A stretch of DNA of 64,000 nucleotides from DATAOG01 sp963753685 (GCA_963753685.1 CAVWDE010000004.1:186001-250000); one strand, 5' to 3'. Positions 45,161 through 54,346 are shown, numbered from the stretch's first letter. Notes: generated by a model not told the origin, from the sequence alone. Program-made: numbers and translations.

Positions 45161-45285
45161 GGCATTCCTCCGCCGCGTTCAGCCCCACCTCGGGAACCCC
45201 ACTCGATCGAGCAACGTTCCCAGGACGTGGCCCGGAGCAGGCATCCGGGCGCGCGACCAACCTGGCCGAGGAAAGGCAGCCCGAC

Positions 45286-45837
45286 ATGACGCAGGCGACG
45301 GTGATCCGCGAGGTGGTGGCGGTGTTCGACAGCCGGGAGGCGCTCGAGGACGCGATCGAGGATCTGCAGAGCCACGGCTTCGATCGCTCGCAGCTCAGCC
45401 TGCTGGCGAGCCACACGACCGTCGAGGACCAGCTGCAGCATGCGCTCCGCGACACGCGCCAGCTGCAGGCTGACCCCGATGCGCCGCGCAGCGAGCCGCT
45501 CGAGCGCACCGACGTGGGCAATGTCGCGGGCGTCACGGTCGGTGCGCCGGCCGCGTTCGCGGCCCTGTCGGCGGCCGGGGTGGCGGCGGCGCTGACCGGC
45601 GGCGTGGCCGGGATCGCGATCGCAGCCCTCGCCGCGGGCGGTGGCGTGGGCGCGTTGGGCGCCTTCCTGGCGAAGCGCTACGACGACCAGGTGGCCGCCG
45701 ATCTGCAGGCGCAGGTCGAGCACGGTGGCATTCTGCTGTGGGTGTCGCTGCGCTCGCCGGCGCAGGAGGCCGAGGCCCGCAGCCTGCTGGCGCGGCACAC
45801 CCAAGGCGAGGTCCGCGCCCACGACATCGCGCCCTGA
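45286..45837 (+). CDS. General-stress-type protein with Gly/Ala-rich hydrophobic core
   Basis: 183 residues. The N-terminal part (VAVFDSREALEDAIEDLQSHGFDRSQLSLLA) is a ferredoxin-like fold common to GsiB/YflT-type stress proteins. The centre (about 85-130) is a glycine/alanine-rich stretch that could insert in a membrane or form a hairpin. The C-terminus (QVEHGGILLWVSLRSPAQEAEARSLLARH) closes the domain. The family is found in stress regulons with PRC-barrel proteins, which also occur nearby. The biochemical role is unknown. GAGGAAAGG precedes the ATG. Confidence 0.7.
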   Translation: MTQATVIREVVAVFDSREALEDAIEDLQSHGFDRSQLSLLASHTTVEDQLQHALRDTRQLQADPDAPRSEPLERTDVGNVAGVTVGAPAAFAALSAAGVAAALTGGVAGIAIAALAAGGGVGALGAFLAKRYDDQVAADLQAQVEHGGILLWVSLRSPAQEAEARSLLARHTQGEVRAHDIAP

Positions 45838-45848
45838 GGGCCGCGCGC

Positions 45849-46094
45849 TCAGTTTGGCGGCGGCGCGTTCTCGAGGGTTGCCAGCGCCGCGCTCACCCGC
45901 TCGAGCATCGACGGCTCGCCGCCGCCCATGCCCTCCTCCTCGGCGACCGAGAGCTCGCGGGCATCGTCGCTCCAGCGGCGCAGCAGATCCAGCTTTTCGG
46001 GCCGGCTGAGATCGGGGCGCGCCAGAAGCTCTTCGGGCGAGGCGAACACGGTGGCCGGATTGGCCGTGGCCTTCTCATAGTCGTTGCGGTTCAC
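45849..46094 (-). CDS. Small conserved hypothetical protein (81 residues)
   Basis: Starts at a GTG (46094) with GGAG nine bases upstream. The sequence has a fixed layout seen often in Rhizobiales and related bacteria: YEKATANPATVFASPEELL, then SRPEKLDLLRRW, then ELSVAEEEGM, and a helical tail ERVSAALATLE. It is hydrophilic, likely soluble and helical. No function is known to me. It lies 11 bp from the convergent stress-protein gene. Confidence 0.7.
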   Translation of the reverse strand: MNRNDYEKATANPATVFASPEELLARPDLSRPEKLDLLRRWSDDARELSVAEEEGMGGGEPSMLERVSAALATLENAPPPN

Positions 46095-46126
46095 GAGGCT
46101 GCACTCCGGATTGGCAGGTCGCGGGC

Positions 46127-46849
46127 TCAGGCGGGCACGGCGGCGATCGCGGGGTCGTACTCCGGGCTGGCCTCGACCTCGCGCCGGGTCAGATCGAGCA
46201 GGATCCGGCGTTCGCCCCAGTCGACCAAACGCAGCCGGTCTGGACCGATCAGCACCTTCCTGCCGGGCAGCCAGTTGCGCGTGTCGATAACCAGATGGCG
46301 GATCGTCCAGTTGGCGTCATCGATCAAAAGATCCTCGACATGGCCGATGTCGCCGTCGCTCGCCGCGACGTAGTTGCCAACCACCTCGCGCGCGCTGCGC
46401 AGCACCGGATCTCCGCTCTCGCGCACGGCGGCGGCGAGCTCGCGTTCGATCGGGTCGTCGTGCGCCGGCGCCGGCGGCAGCCCGAGCAGGCCCCATTGGG
46501 GTGCCAGGCCGGCGGCGGTCGTGCCTTGCCAGTAGGGCGCCCAGTCGTAGTGGCGATGCAGCAGCTCCTCGTGCTCGCGCGAGAGCATCTGCTGGCCGTC
46601 GAGGGGCGGGCTGTCCTTGACCTGGCGCACGGTCAAGGCGGTCGCGATCGCGCGCCGCTGCGGCTCGACCGACCCTACCGCCGCCGGCGCCAGCAGCACC
46701 TCCCGGCCGGACAGCCAGCCGCCGGCCTCGACCACCAGATAGCGGATCGCCGAAGCGGCGTCCTCGAACAGCAGGTCGCGCAGCGCGCCGATGTCGCCGT
46801 CGACGGCGTGGATGCCATAGCCGCGGATGTCCTCGAAGCTGACCAGCAT
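46127..46849 (-). CDS. Double PRC-barrel domain protein
   Basis: 240 residues with two PRC-barrel-like halves. The first is LRDLLFEDAASAIRYLVVEAGGWLSGREVLLAP (about 25-57) and the second HVEDLLIDDANWTIRHLVIDTRNWLPGRKVLIGP (about 170-203). PRC barrels bind RNA or proteins and act as adaptors (RimM, photosynthetic reaction centre H). The two-barrel form is common in soil alphaproteobacteria next to stress genes. No membrane segments. GGAGAGG precedes the ATG. It probably belongs with the neighbouring CBS and stress proteins, but no pathway is known. Confidence 0.8.
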   Translation of the reverse strand: MLVSFEDIRGYGIHAVDGDIGALRDLLFEDAASAIRYLVVEAGGWLSGREVLLAPAAVGSVEPQRRAIATALTVRQVKDSPPLDGQQMLSREHEELLHRHYDWAPYWQGTTAAGLAPQWGLLGLPPAPAHDDPIERELAAAVRESGDPVLRSAREVVGNYVAASDGDIGHVEDLLIDDANWTIRHLVIDTRNWLPGRKVLIGPDRLRLVDWGERRILLDLTRREVEASPEYDPAIAAVPA

Positions 46850-47074
46850 GCTCGCCTCTCCTCGCGAACCCGCCCACGACCCGACGGCCGGGGTCGGTCA
46901 AAGAAACGGCGCGGCGGGGCGAAGGGTTCCGCCCGGAACCCGGCCCGAGCCGGGCGCGTTCGACTGAGGATCGGCGAGCGTCGAGGTTCGAGCCCGCGAG
47001 CGATCGCGGGCCGATCGGCAGCAGACAGGAGTGGGCCATGGACGAGGACGCACGGCCACGAGTTCGAGGATCGG

Positions 47075-47527
47075 ATGGTGCGCACCGTGGAGGTCGCCCA
47101 CATCCACGAGACGCTGGCGGCGGCGGCCGACCGCATGGCGGTGGCCGGCGTCGGCGCCTTGCCGGTGGTCGACGGCGACGAGCTGCTCGGCATGATCAGC
47201 GATCACGACATCGCCCGCCACGAGTACGATGATCACATGGACCTCGGGGCGGTGGTGATCGCAGACGTCATGGGCCCGGGCGTGGCCCACTGCCGCGCGG
47301 AGCAGGACGCCGCCGAGGCGGCGGCAGCGATGGCGGCGCTCAGGGTGGAGTATCTCCCTGTGCTCGATGCCGACCACAAACTGATCGGCATCGTCGCCAG
47401 GGACGATCTGCCGCCTCCGGAGGGCACTGCAAGGGCGGGCTTCGGCAAGGCGTCCGGCGGCGTGACGCCCGCCGAGCCGCACCCCGGGCTCAAGGTCTAT
47501 TCCGAGCGACCGAGGCTCAAGGACTGA
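47075..47527 (+). CDS. Tandem CBS-domain protein
   Basis: 150 residues from the ATG at 47075 (GAGG just upstream). Two CBS motifs are visible: GVGALPVVDGDELLGMISDHDIARH in the first half and VEYLPVLDADHKLIGIVARDDL in the second. CBS pairs bind adenine nucleotides and regulate partner proteins. The N-terminus VRTVEVAHIHETLAAAADRM matches the usual first strand, although the common leading segment (xxxDVM) is degenerate. The longer frame upstream (to 46295) overlaps the PRC gene and was rejected. A start about 15-20 residues upstream in another frame cannot be excluded. Confidence 0.78.
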   Translation: MVRTVEVAHIHETLAAAADRMAVAGVGALPVVDGDELLGMISDHDIARHEYDDHMDLGAVVIADVMGPGVAHCRAEQDAAEAAAAMAALRVEYLPVLDADHKLIGIVARDDLPPPEGTARAGFGKASGGVTPAEPHPGLKVYSERPRLKD

Positions 47528-47543
47528 CCCACCGGAAGACCGC

Positions 47544-48467
47544 TCAGTCCGGGAGCGCGGCGAGGCGCTTGACCGCCGGCTCGAGCGGGCGGGCGTGCTG
47601 GCCGATCGCGGCCCAGGGATCGGCCTTCCGGCCAAGACGGCGGAACAGGTTCGCGATCGTGAAGCGCCGCGGGCCAAGGGTGGCGTCGTCGAGCTCTGCC
47701 CAGTCCAGGGGCGTGGCGACCGATGCTTCCGGCCGCGCGCGCACGCTGTAGGGGGCGACCGCGGTCTGACCATAGGCGTTGCGGCCGACGTCCAGGAAGA
47801 CCCGAGCGCCGCGCGCGGCCTTGCGTTGCGCGGTCGTGAGCTCGTCCGGCGCGCGCGCGGCCAGCCGCTCGGCGAGATCGCCGGCAAAGGCGCGCACCTG
47901 GTCGAAGTTGGCCCCGCGCTCGAGCGGCACCCAGACGTGCAGACCGCGCGAGCCCGTGATCTGGACGAACGGGACCAGGCCCACCGCCTCGAGCAGCTCG
48001 CGGGCCGCCCTGGCGGCGCGCCTGACCTTGGCAAAGTCGTCGTCCGAGGGATCGAGGTCGATCACCAGCCGGTCGGGGTGGTCGATCCGGTCGGTGCGCG
48101 CGAGGCCGATGTGCAGGGTCAGGGCCGCCTGGTTGGCGAGATAGACCAGGGTCGCGGCATCGCCGGCCAGGACGTAGTCGACCGCACCGCCCTCCTTGGC
48201 CAGATGCGCACGCCGGATCCAGGGCGGGAAATAGGCCGATGCGTTCTTTTGCATGAAGCCTTCGGCCTCGATGCCGTCGGGATAGCGCTGGAAGGAGAGC
48301 GGCCGGCCCTCGATGTGCGGCAGCATGACCGGCGCGACCCGATGGTAGTAGTCGATCAGATCGCCCTTGGTCAGGCCGGCCTTTGGGAACAGGACCTTGC
48401 CAGTGTTCGAGAGCTCGATCCTGTGGCCGTCGACCTCGAGCGCTTCACTCGCTTTGGGGCTCGCCAT
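47544..48467 (-). CDS. LigD polymerase-domain protein
   Basis: 307 residues from the ATG at 48467, which shares one base with the ligase gene stop (TGATG). It matches the archaeo-eukaryotic-primase-type polymerase domain of LigD: NTGKVLFPKAGLTKGDLIDYY near the N-terminus, VIDLDPSDDDF with the catalytic acidic pair near 155, and ITGSRGLHVWVPL near 187. In bacterial NHEJ this domain adds nucleotides, often ribonucleotides, at DNA ends. It stands alone rather than fused to the ligase. No Ku gene is in the window. Confidence 0.9.
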   Translation of the reverse strand: MASPKASEALEVDGHRIELSNTGKVLFPKAGLTKGDLIDYYHRVAPVMLPHIEGRPLSFQRYPDGIEAEGFMQKNASAYFPPWIRRAHLAKEGGAVDYVLAGDAATLVYLANQAALTLHIGLARTDRIDHPDRLVIDLDPSDDDFAKVRRAARAARELLEAVGLVPFVQITGSRGLHVWVPLERGANFDQVRAFAGDLAERLAARAPDELTTAQRKAARGARVFLDVGRNAYGQTAVAPYSVRARPEASVATPLDWAELDDATLGPRRFTIANLFRRLGRKADPWAAIGQHARPLEPAVKRLAALPD

Positions 48468-49471
48468 CAGGGCTCGGTCCGCTCGCGGCCGACCTCCTCG
48501 GGCGGCTTGTCGCGCCGCAGGCCGAGAAAGCGGGGATGGCGCAGCCGCCCGTCCTCGGTCCACTCGGTGAAGCCGATCTCGGCCACGAGCTTGGGCTGCA
48601 CGAAGGTGACCGCCGCCTCGCCGACGTCTTCTGCGAACGGCGAGCGGGCGCGCGTCAGCCGGTCGAGCCGCCGGCGCAGATCGACCAGGGTCCGCTCGTC
48701 GAACCCGGTGCCGACCTTGCCCGCGTAGTGGAAGCCCGCGCCGTCGTAGTAGCCGAGCAGGAGCGCGCCAAAGCCGAGGCGGCTGCCGCGCGCCGCGCTG
48801 AACCCGCCGATCACCAGCTCCTGGCCATGGCTGCACTTGAACTTCAGCCAGTCGGCCGTGCGGCCGGCCTGGTAGGACGCACTCGCGCGCTTGGCGATCA
48901 GACCCTCCCAGCCCTTCGAACAGGCCTCCCCGAACAGCGCCTCGCCGGCGGCGTTGCGATGCGGCGTGAACCGGAGCGGGTCGTCGAACGCGAGCGCCTC
49001 GCGCAGCATAGCCTTGCGCCGCCGGAGCGGCAGCTGCCGGAGATCATGCGCCTCGAGGTGGATCAGGTCGAACAGATAGTAATGGACCCGGACGCCGCTC
49101 GCTCGCGCCCGCTCCGGATCGTCGATCTGCATCCGGCGCTGCAGGCGGGCAAAGCTGGTGCGCGGCCCCTCGAAGGCGACGACCTCGCCATCGACCACGA
49201 AATCGGCGCAGGGCTGGCCGGCAAACGCGTCGACCAGCTCCGGGTAGCTGCCTTCGAGCGCCACGCGGTTGCGACTGAGGAGCCGCACCCGGTCGCCATT
49301 GCGAAAGGCCAGGACCCGCTCGCCGTCGAACTTGCGCTCGAACAGCCAGTCCGGATCCGAAAACCGCCGGTCGGTGAGCCTGGCCAGCATCGGCGGGTAC
49401 CAGTCGGGTTGGGGCGTGGCCACGATCCGGTCGCGGTCCTCAGCATCGAGCTGGTCGAGCCGATCAGCCAT
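48467..49471 (-). CDS. LigD-type ATP-dependent DNA ligase
   Basis: 334 residues. The adenylated lysine is in FERKFDGERVLAFRNG (about 44-59), and later ligase motifs are present (VVDGEVVAFEG; LFDLIHLEAHDL; KGWEGLIAKRASASY; DWLKFKC). A C-terminal OB-type domain follows. It seals DNA breaks, using ATP to adenylate itself and then the DNA 5' phosphate. It overlaps the phosphoesterase gene by 8 bp and the polymerase gene by one base, so all three LigD activities are encoded in tandem. Confidence 0.9.
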   Translation of the reverse strand: MADRLDQLDAEDRDRIVATPQPDWYPPMLARLTDRRFSDPDWLFERKFDGERVLAFRNGDRVRLLSRNRVALEGSYPELVDAFAGQPCADFVVDGEVVAFEGPRTSFARLQRRMQIDDPERARASGVRVHYYLFDLIHLEAHDLRQLPLRRRKAMLREALAFDDPLRFTPHRNAAGEALFGEACSKGWEGLIAKRASASYQAGRTADWLKFKCSHGQELVIGGFSAARGSRLGFGALLLGYYDGAGFHYAGKVGTGFDERTLVDLRRRLDRLTRARSPFAEDVGEAAVTFVQPKLVAEIGFTEWTEDGRLRHPRFLGLRRDKPPEEVGRERTEP

Positions 49472-50072
49472 CGGCGTCCCCGGTGGCTGCGGTCTTGGCG
49501 AGCTGCGCGACCGTCCGGCCGCTCGCGACCGATCGGCGCTGGCTCGTGGTCGGCCGGCGCCGCGCGTCGGCGGCCTGATCCTTGAGCTTGATCAGAAGCC
49601 ACTTGGGGTCGTCGGCGGAGCCGAAGCGCTGGAGCGCATAGCCGCCCTTCAGCTTCTGCCCATGCAGCTCGATCAGAAGATGACCGTCCTCGAGTGCCTC
49701 CGCCACCGACTTTGGCCGGCCGTCAACCTCGGTCAGATTGTCGTAGGTGCCGCGATCCCAAACGATCACGGCGCCCGCGCCGTACTGGCCCTCGGGGATC
49801 ACGCCCTCGAAATCGGCGTAGTCGAGCGGATGGTCCTCGACCGCCATCGCCAGTCGCTTCGCGCGCGGATCGGTGGATGGCCCCTTGGGCACCGCCCAGG
49901 ATTTGAGCACGCCCTCGACCTCGAGCCGGAAATCGAAGTGGTGGCTGCGCGCCTTGTGTTCCTGGATGACGAAGCGGGGGCGCTTGCCGGGCCGCGCGCG
50001 CCCCGCCCGGGGCTCGGGCGTTTGCCCGGGATCGCGCCGCTTGCGATAGGCCTCGAGGCGGTGGTCAGCCAT
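49464..50072 (-). CDS. LigD 3'-phosphoesterase-domain protein
   Basis: 202 residues from the ATG at 50072. It shows FVIQEHKARSHHFDFRLEVE (about 34-53) with the catalytic His and Asp, VPKGPSTDP, and DYADFEGVIPEGQYGAG, all typical of the LigD N-terminal phosphoesterase. This domain removes 3' phosphates and trailing ribonucleotides at DNA ends. A basic C-terminal extension after about 160 (DQAADARRRPTTSQRRS) may contact DNA. The ATG at 50120 would overlap the divergent promoter and lacks homology. Confidence 0.9.
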   Translation of the reverse strand: MADHRLEAYRKRRDPGQTPEPRAGRARPGKRPRFVIQEHKARSHHFDFRLEVEGVLKSWAVPKGPSTDPRAKRLAMAVEDHPLDYADFEGVIPEGQYGAGAVIVWDRGTYDNLTEVDGRPKSVAEALEDGHLLIELHGQKLKGGYALQRFGSADDPKWLLIKLKDQAADARRRPTTSQRRSVASGRTVAQLAKTAATGDADG

Positions 50073-50232
50073 GGCCGTATTTCTGGACGATTTTCGCCAT
50101 GACGAGATCAACGCCCGCACCCGCCCGGAGTTCCCTCCCTGGATTGCGATCGTCGGGCGATCGGCTAGTCTGGGTGCGAGTGCCGATCATGTCCCAGGCC
50201 GTATCAAACCAGGATCGCCCGAGGGTCCCCGC

Positions 50233-51519
50233 ATGGCATTGCCCCCCAACGAGCTGACGGCGTGCGCGGCGCTCGAGGAGATCGCGGCCGGGCGCCTCAC
50301 GGCCGAGGCGCTGACGCGCTCGTGCCTCGAGCGCATCGCGGCGCGCGAGCCGGTCGTGCACGCGTTCGCTCATCTCGACCCGGAGCTGGCGCTCACCGAG
50401 GCGCGAAGACGGGATGCCAGCAGCGCGCGTGGCCTGCTGCACGGCCTGCCGCTCGGGGTCAAGGACATCATCGACACTTGCGACCTGCCGACCGCCTATG
50501 GCTCGAGGGTCTATCCCGGCAACCGGCCGGCCCAGGATGCCGCCTGCGTCGCGCTCGCTCGCGCGGCCGGGGCGGTGATCCTCGGCAAGACCGTGACCAC
50601 CGAGTTCGCGTTCCGGGCGCCCGGTCCAACCACCAATCCGCACGATCCCGCGCACACGCCGGGCGGCTCGTCGAGCGGTTCGGCCGCCGCGGTCGCGGAC
50701 TGCATGCTGCCGGTCGCGTTCGGAACCCAGACCGGCGGTTCGGTCATCCGCCCGGCCGCGTTCTGCGGCGTGATCGGCTACAAGCCGAGCTTCGGCACGA
50801 TCAACCGGGCAGGCGTCAAGCCGCTGGCCGAGAGCTACGACACCGTCGGCTTGCTCGCGCGCAGCGTCGCGGACGTCGCCCTGGTGACGGCGGTGCTTGC
50901 CGGCGACGAGCCCGCGCAGCATGGGGTCGACCCGGTCAAGCCCGCCCGGGTCGGCCTCTGCCGCACGCCGTCCTGGCCGGAGGCCGGGCCAGCTACGCAA
51001 AGCGTCCTCGAGGCGAGCGCCGATCGTCTCACCCAGGCCGGCGTCCGGGTCGAGGAGGTGGCGCTGCCGGCCGCGTTCGCAGACTTCAATCAGCTCCACT
51101 CGATCGTGCTGCTGTTCGAGGCATATCGCGCGGTCGCCTACGAGCGCACGGTCCACCCCGACCGGCTCGCCCCGGACACTCTCGAGGAGCTCGAGGCGGG
51201 CAGCCGGATCCGAAGGCGCGACTATCTCGCGGCCAAGGTCCGGATCGCCGAGTGCCGACGGCTGATTGACCAAGCGTTCGAAGCAGCGGACCTGCTGCTG
51301 GCGCCGAGCGCGCCGGGCGAGGCGCCGCGCGGCCTCGAGAGCACCGGTGCTGCGACCTTCAACCGCCTCTGGACCGGGCTGCTCATGCCCTGCCTCAATC
51401 TCCCGGCCGGCACCGGTCCGAGCGGGCTGCCGATCGGCGTGCAGACGGTCGGTGGCCGCAACGACGACGCGCGCCTGCTCGCCTGGTCGGCCTGGATCGA
51501 GGCGCGCCTCGCTGCCTGA
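50233..51519 (+). CDS. Amidase signature family protein
   Basis: 428 residues from the ATG at 50233. The Ser-cisSer-Lys triad is evident: K77 in LGVKDIIDT, S146 in the GGSSSGS run, and S170 in TQTGGSVIRP. The family hydrolyses amides (from GatA to nylon- and nitrile-pathway amidases). No gatB or gatC is adjacent, so it is a stand-alone catabolic amidase; the substrate is unknown. The in-frame extension to 50071 overlaps the divergent LigD start and was rejected. Its stop is 31 bp from the convergent LysR gene. Confidence 0.88.
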   Translation: MALPPNELTACAALEEIAAGRLTAEALTRSCLERIAAREPVVHAFAHLDPELALTEARRRDASSARGLLHGLPLGVKDIIDTCDLPTAYGSRVYPGNRPAQDAACVALARAAGAVILGKTVTTEFAFRAPGPTTNPHDPAHTPGGSSSGSAAAVADCMLPVAFGTQTGGSVIRPAAFCGVIGYKPSFGTINRAGVKPLAESYDTVGLLARSVADVALVTAVLAGDEPAQHGVDPVKPARVGLCRTPSWPEAGPATQSVLEASADRLTQAGVRVEEVALPAAFADFNQLHSIVLLFEAYRAVAYERTVHPDRLAPDTLEELEAGSRIRRRDYLAAKVRIAECRRLIDQAFEAADLLLAPSAPGEAPRGLESTGAATFNRLWTGLLMPCLNLPAGTGPSGLPIGVQTVGGRNDDARLLAWSAWIEARLAA

Positions 51520-51550
51520 GCCCGGCACCGGACCGTGTCACGCCCCTGTA

Positions 51551-52447
51551 TCAGGCGGCGATGCCGTCGTTCGCCGGGGCGGGCCAGGGATAGGCTTTGA
51601 TCGCGCGCACGAAGGCGGCTACCGCGGGTGAGTAACGGCGGCCGGCGACCGTCACCAGGGAGACATCGCGGGTCACCTCCGGATTGATCACCCGTCGGGT
51701 CTGCAAACCCGCGAGCACCGGCGAGAACTCCGGGATGAAGCAGATGCCCATGCCGGCCATGACCATGACCTGGATCCAGTCCTCGCGCTCGCTGCGATAG
51801 CCGACCCGCATCCGTATTTCGCGCTCGCGCAGGAGGCTGGAGATATGGTCCTGGTATTCGCAATTGATCCGCAGCAGGTAGGTCTCGCCCGCAACATCGG
51901 TGATCTCGATCGCATTCTGAGCCTCGAAACGGTGGCCGGTCGGGAAGGCGAGCAGGAAGTTCTCTTGATACAGCGGCTGCACGACGAAACGCTCGTCGAG
52001 GGACTCCGGCTGGGCCATGACCGCGAGATCGAGCTCGCCGTCGTGGAGCAGGCTGCACAGCCGGCTCGGCACGCCCTCGAGCAGGGTCACCTCGACGCCC
52101 GGGTGATTGCGTTGGAAGTCGTTGAGGAAGCCGATGCCGCGCAACGGCCCGATCGTGCACATGAGGCCGACGTTGAGCGCCGCGTTGTCGAGCTTGAGGA
52201 AGCTCTTGGCGGTGGTCTTGGCGGCCTCGGTCTGCTTCCAGACCTGTTCGAGCTGGGGGCGCATCAGCCGCCCGAGGTCGGTCAAATGGCTGAGATGACG
52301 CTCGCGCCGGAACAGGAGGCCGCCCAGTTCCTCCTCGAGCTTCTGGACCGCGCGCGTCAGGGCCGGCTGGGTGACGTTGCACTGCTCGGCCGCGCGGGTG
52401 AAGTTCAACGTCTCGCAAACCGCAAGAAAGTAGCGAATCTGATGCAT
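51551..52447 (-). CDS. LysR-family transcriptional regulator
   Basis: 298 residues from the ATG at 52447. The N-terminal winged helix (HQIRYFLAVCETLNFTRAAE, then NVTQPALTRAVQKLEEELGG) is typical. A LysR substrate domain follows from about 90. Members usually control a divergent or adjacent gene and bind a small-molecule inducer. Here the divergent neighbour is the mercuric-reductase-like flavoprotein gene at 52868, a plausible target. The TTG two codons upstream is a weaker alternative start. Confidence 0.9.
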   Translation of the reverse strand: MHQIRYFLAVCETLNFTRAAEQCNVTQPALTRAVQKLEEELGGLLFRRERHLSHLTDLGRLMRPQLEQVWKQTEAAKTTAKSFLKLDNAALNVGLMCTIGPLRGIGFLNDFQRNHPGVEVTLLEGVPSRLCSLLHDGELDLAVMAQPESLDERFVVQPLYQENFLLAFPTGHRFEAQNAIEITDVAGETYLLRINCEYQDHISSLLREREIRMRVGYRSEREDWIQVMVMAGMGICFIPEFSPVLAGLQTRRVINPEVTRDVSLVTVAGRRYSPAVAAFVRAIKAYPWPAPANDGIAA

Positions 52448-52867
52448 TTCCAAAGGCGCTCTCCTCCCAAAGGCGCGCGCCGCGCCATGCTGCCCGATTT
52501 CGCCGCCCAGGCAGCATCAATTCGAGGTGAAGCCGAGTCAGCGTATTGAGATAAGAAGAATGGTCTGGACAGGCACGCGCGATCCATCGGCAGCAGAGGC
52601 CGTCCAGACCGCCCCAGGCTGCTTTCGGGAGCCGGGTGGATTGCCGGCGCGCTCACCGAGCCGCAAGATGGTCATGAGTGGCAGGCATCAAGTCAATACG
52701 GAATCGGCATTTCCTCGTGGCGACCCGATTGGCGATGGTGTCGGTGCCTCCCTCCCTTCATGGCCGGCCTCGCGCCGGCCACTTTGTCTCCGGGGAGACA
52801 GGGCAAACGGGCGACCGCTGCCGGTCGGGATCGGCTTGAACCATCCGCGCGGGAAGGGACGAAGACG
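52448..52867. other. Divergent intergenic region between LysR gene and flavoprotein gene
   Basis: 420 bp without a supported gene. It probably holds promoters and a LysR-binding site, but no T-N11-A dyad stands out to me. A purine-rich ribosome site (GGAAGGGACG) lies just before 52868. Short ORFs here have no homology signal. Confidence 0.45.
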
Positions 52868-54247
52868 ATGACCACGCGATACGATGCCATCATCATCGGC
52901 ACCGGACAGTCGGGGCCGACGCTGGCCGGGCACCTGGTCCGGGAGGGCCGGAAGGTCGCGATCGTCGAGCGCAAGCGCTTCGGCGGCACCTGCGTCAACA
53001 ATGGCTGCATCCCGACCAAGACCCTGATCGCGAGCGCGCGGGCGGCGTACGTCGCTCGCCGGGCGGCCGAGTTCGGGGTGATGATCGAGGGCCCGATCCG
53101 GGTCGACATGAAGGCGGTCAAGGCGAGGAAGGACGCGATCGTCCGGGTCTCCAACGAGGGCGTCGAGGAGAGCCTGCGCGAGAATCCGGGCATCACGGTC
53201 TACGTCGGCCATGCGCGCTTCATCGGCCCAAAGCAGGTTCAGGTCGGTGCCGACCAGCTCGAGGCCGAGCAGATCTTCATCAACGTCGGCGGCCGCGCCG
53301 ACGTGCCGAGGGTCCCGGGCATCGAGACCGTGCCCTACTATACCAATTCCTCGATCATGGCGGTCGACTTCCTGCCCGAGCATCTGGTGATCCTGGGCGG
53401 CAGCTACATCGGTCTCGAGTTCGGCCAGATGTACCGCCGCTTCGGCAGCGAGGTGACGATCATCCAGCGCAACGATCAGGTCATCCCGCGCGAGGATGAG
53501 GACGTCTGCGCCGCGATTCGCGAGATCCTCGAAGACGAAGGCATCAGGATCCTGACCGATGCCGACGCTACAGGCGTCGAGTCGCGAGCGGACGGGATCG
53601 CGGTCGCGCTCACCGCCGGCGGCGAGGCCACGAGCGTCGTCGGCTCGCACCTCCTGATCGCGACCGGCAGGCGGCCCAACACCGACGACCTCGGCCTCGA
53701 CCGGGCGGGCGTCGCGACCGACGAGCGCGGCTACATCAAGGTCGACGGCGCGCTCCAGACCAACGTCCCCGGCATCTTTGCCATGGGCGACTGCAACGGC
53801 CGCGGCGCCTTCACCCATACCTCCTACAACGACTACGAGATCGTGGCCGCCAACCTGTTCGAGGGCGATCCGCGCCGGGTCGAGGACCGCATTCTGACCT
53901 ACGGCCTGTTCATCGACCCGCCGCTCGGCCGCTGTGGCATGACCGAGCGCGAGGTGCGGCGCAGGGGCATCAAGGCGCTGATCACGAAGATGCCGATGGA
54001 GGACGTGGGGCGCGCCTATGAGCGCAGCGAGACCAAGGGCTTCATCAAGATCATCGTCGACGCGGAGACCAAGCAGATCCTGGGGGCGGCTCTGCTCGGC
54101 ATCGAGGGCGACGAGATCGTCCAGGGCCTGCTCGATCTGATGTACGCCAAGGCGCCCTACACCGTGATCCAGCGGGCGATGCACATCCACCCGACGGTCT
54201 ACGAGATGATCCCCGGCATGTTCGAGGAGCTGCAGCCCCTCGCGTAG
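52868..54247 (+). CDS. FAD-dependent mercuric-reductase-like (RclA/MerA-related) oxidoreductase
   Basis: 459 residues from the ATG at 52868. FAD motif GTGQSGPTLAG (11-21), redox disulfide in GGTCVNNGCIPTKT (C42 and C47), NAD(P) motif GGSYIGLEFGQMY, and second FAD motif FAMGDCNGRGAFTHT. It lacks the N-terminal HMA domain and C-terminal vicinal cysteines of true MerA. This places it with stand-alone class I pyridine-nucleotide disulfide oxidoreductases such as RclA. Likely role: reductive defence against metal or hypochlorous stress. The RclC/DUF417-like gene lies 2.6 kb downstream. Confidence 0.87.
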   Translation: MTTRYDAIIIGTGQSGPTLAGHLVREGRKVAIVERKRFGGTCVNNGCIPTKTLIASARAAYVARRAAEFGVMIEGPIRVDMKAVKARKDAIVRVSNEGVEESLRENPGITVYVGHARFIGPKQVQVGADQLEAEQIFINVGGRADVPRVPGIETVPYYTNSSIMAVDFLPEHLVILGGSYIGLEFGQMYRRFGSEVTIIQRNDQVIPREDEDVCAAIREILEDEGIRILTDADATGVESRADGIAVALTAGGEATSVVGSHLLIATGRRPNTDDLGLDRAGVATDERGYIKVDGALQTNVPGIFAMGDCNGRGAFTHTSYNDYEIVAANLFEGDPRRVEDRILTYGLFIDPPLGRCGMTEREVRRRGIKALITKMPMEDVGRAYERSETKGFIKIIVDAETKQILGAALLGIEGDEIVQGLLDLMYAKAPYTVIQRAMHIHPTVYEMIPGMFEELQPLA

Positions 54248-54346
54248 AGGCAGATTCCCGCGCGAGTACGCAGAAGCCTGCTTCGAGGAAGCTGCAGCCG
54301 CCGGCCTCCAGGCAGACCCGCAGCCGCGAATATGCAAAAGCTCTGC
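54221..54346. repeat. Imperfect tandem duplication spanning the 3' end of the flavoprotein gene
   Basis: A roughly 60-bp unit (54221-54281: starts TTCGAGGAGCTGCAGCC and ends in a GCAGAAGC-like stretch) is repeated with about 61-62 bp offset at 54282-54346 (starts TTCGAGGAAGCTGCAGCC and ends GCAAAAGC). The first copy holds the last codons (FEELQPLA and stop); the second is out of coding context and decayed. It reads as a small slippage duplication. Confidence 0.6.

Noticed and set aside
52868..54247. Mercuric reductase with a mer operon
   Set aside because: No HMA domain, no C-terminal vicinal cysteines and no merR, merT or merP nearby.
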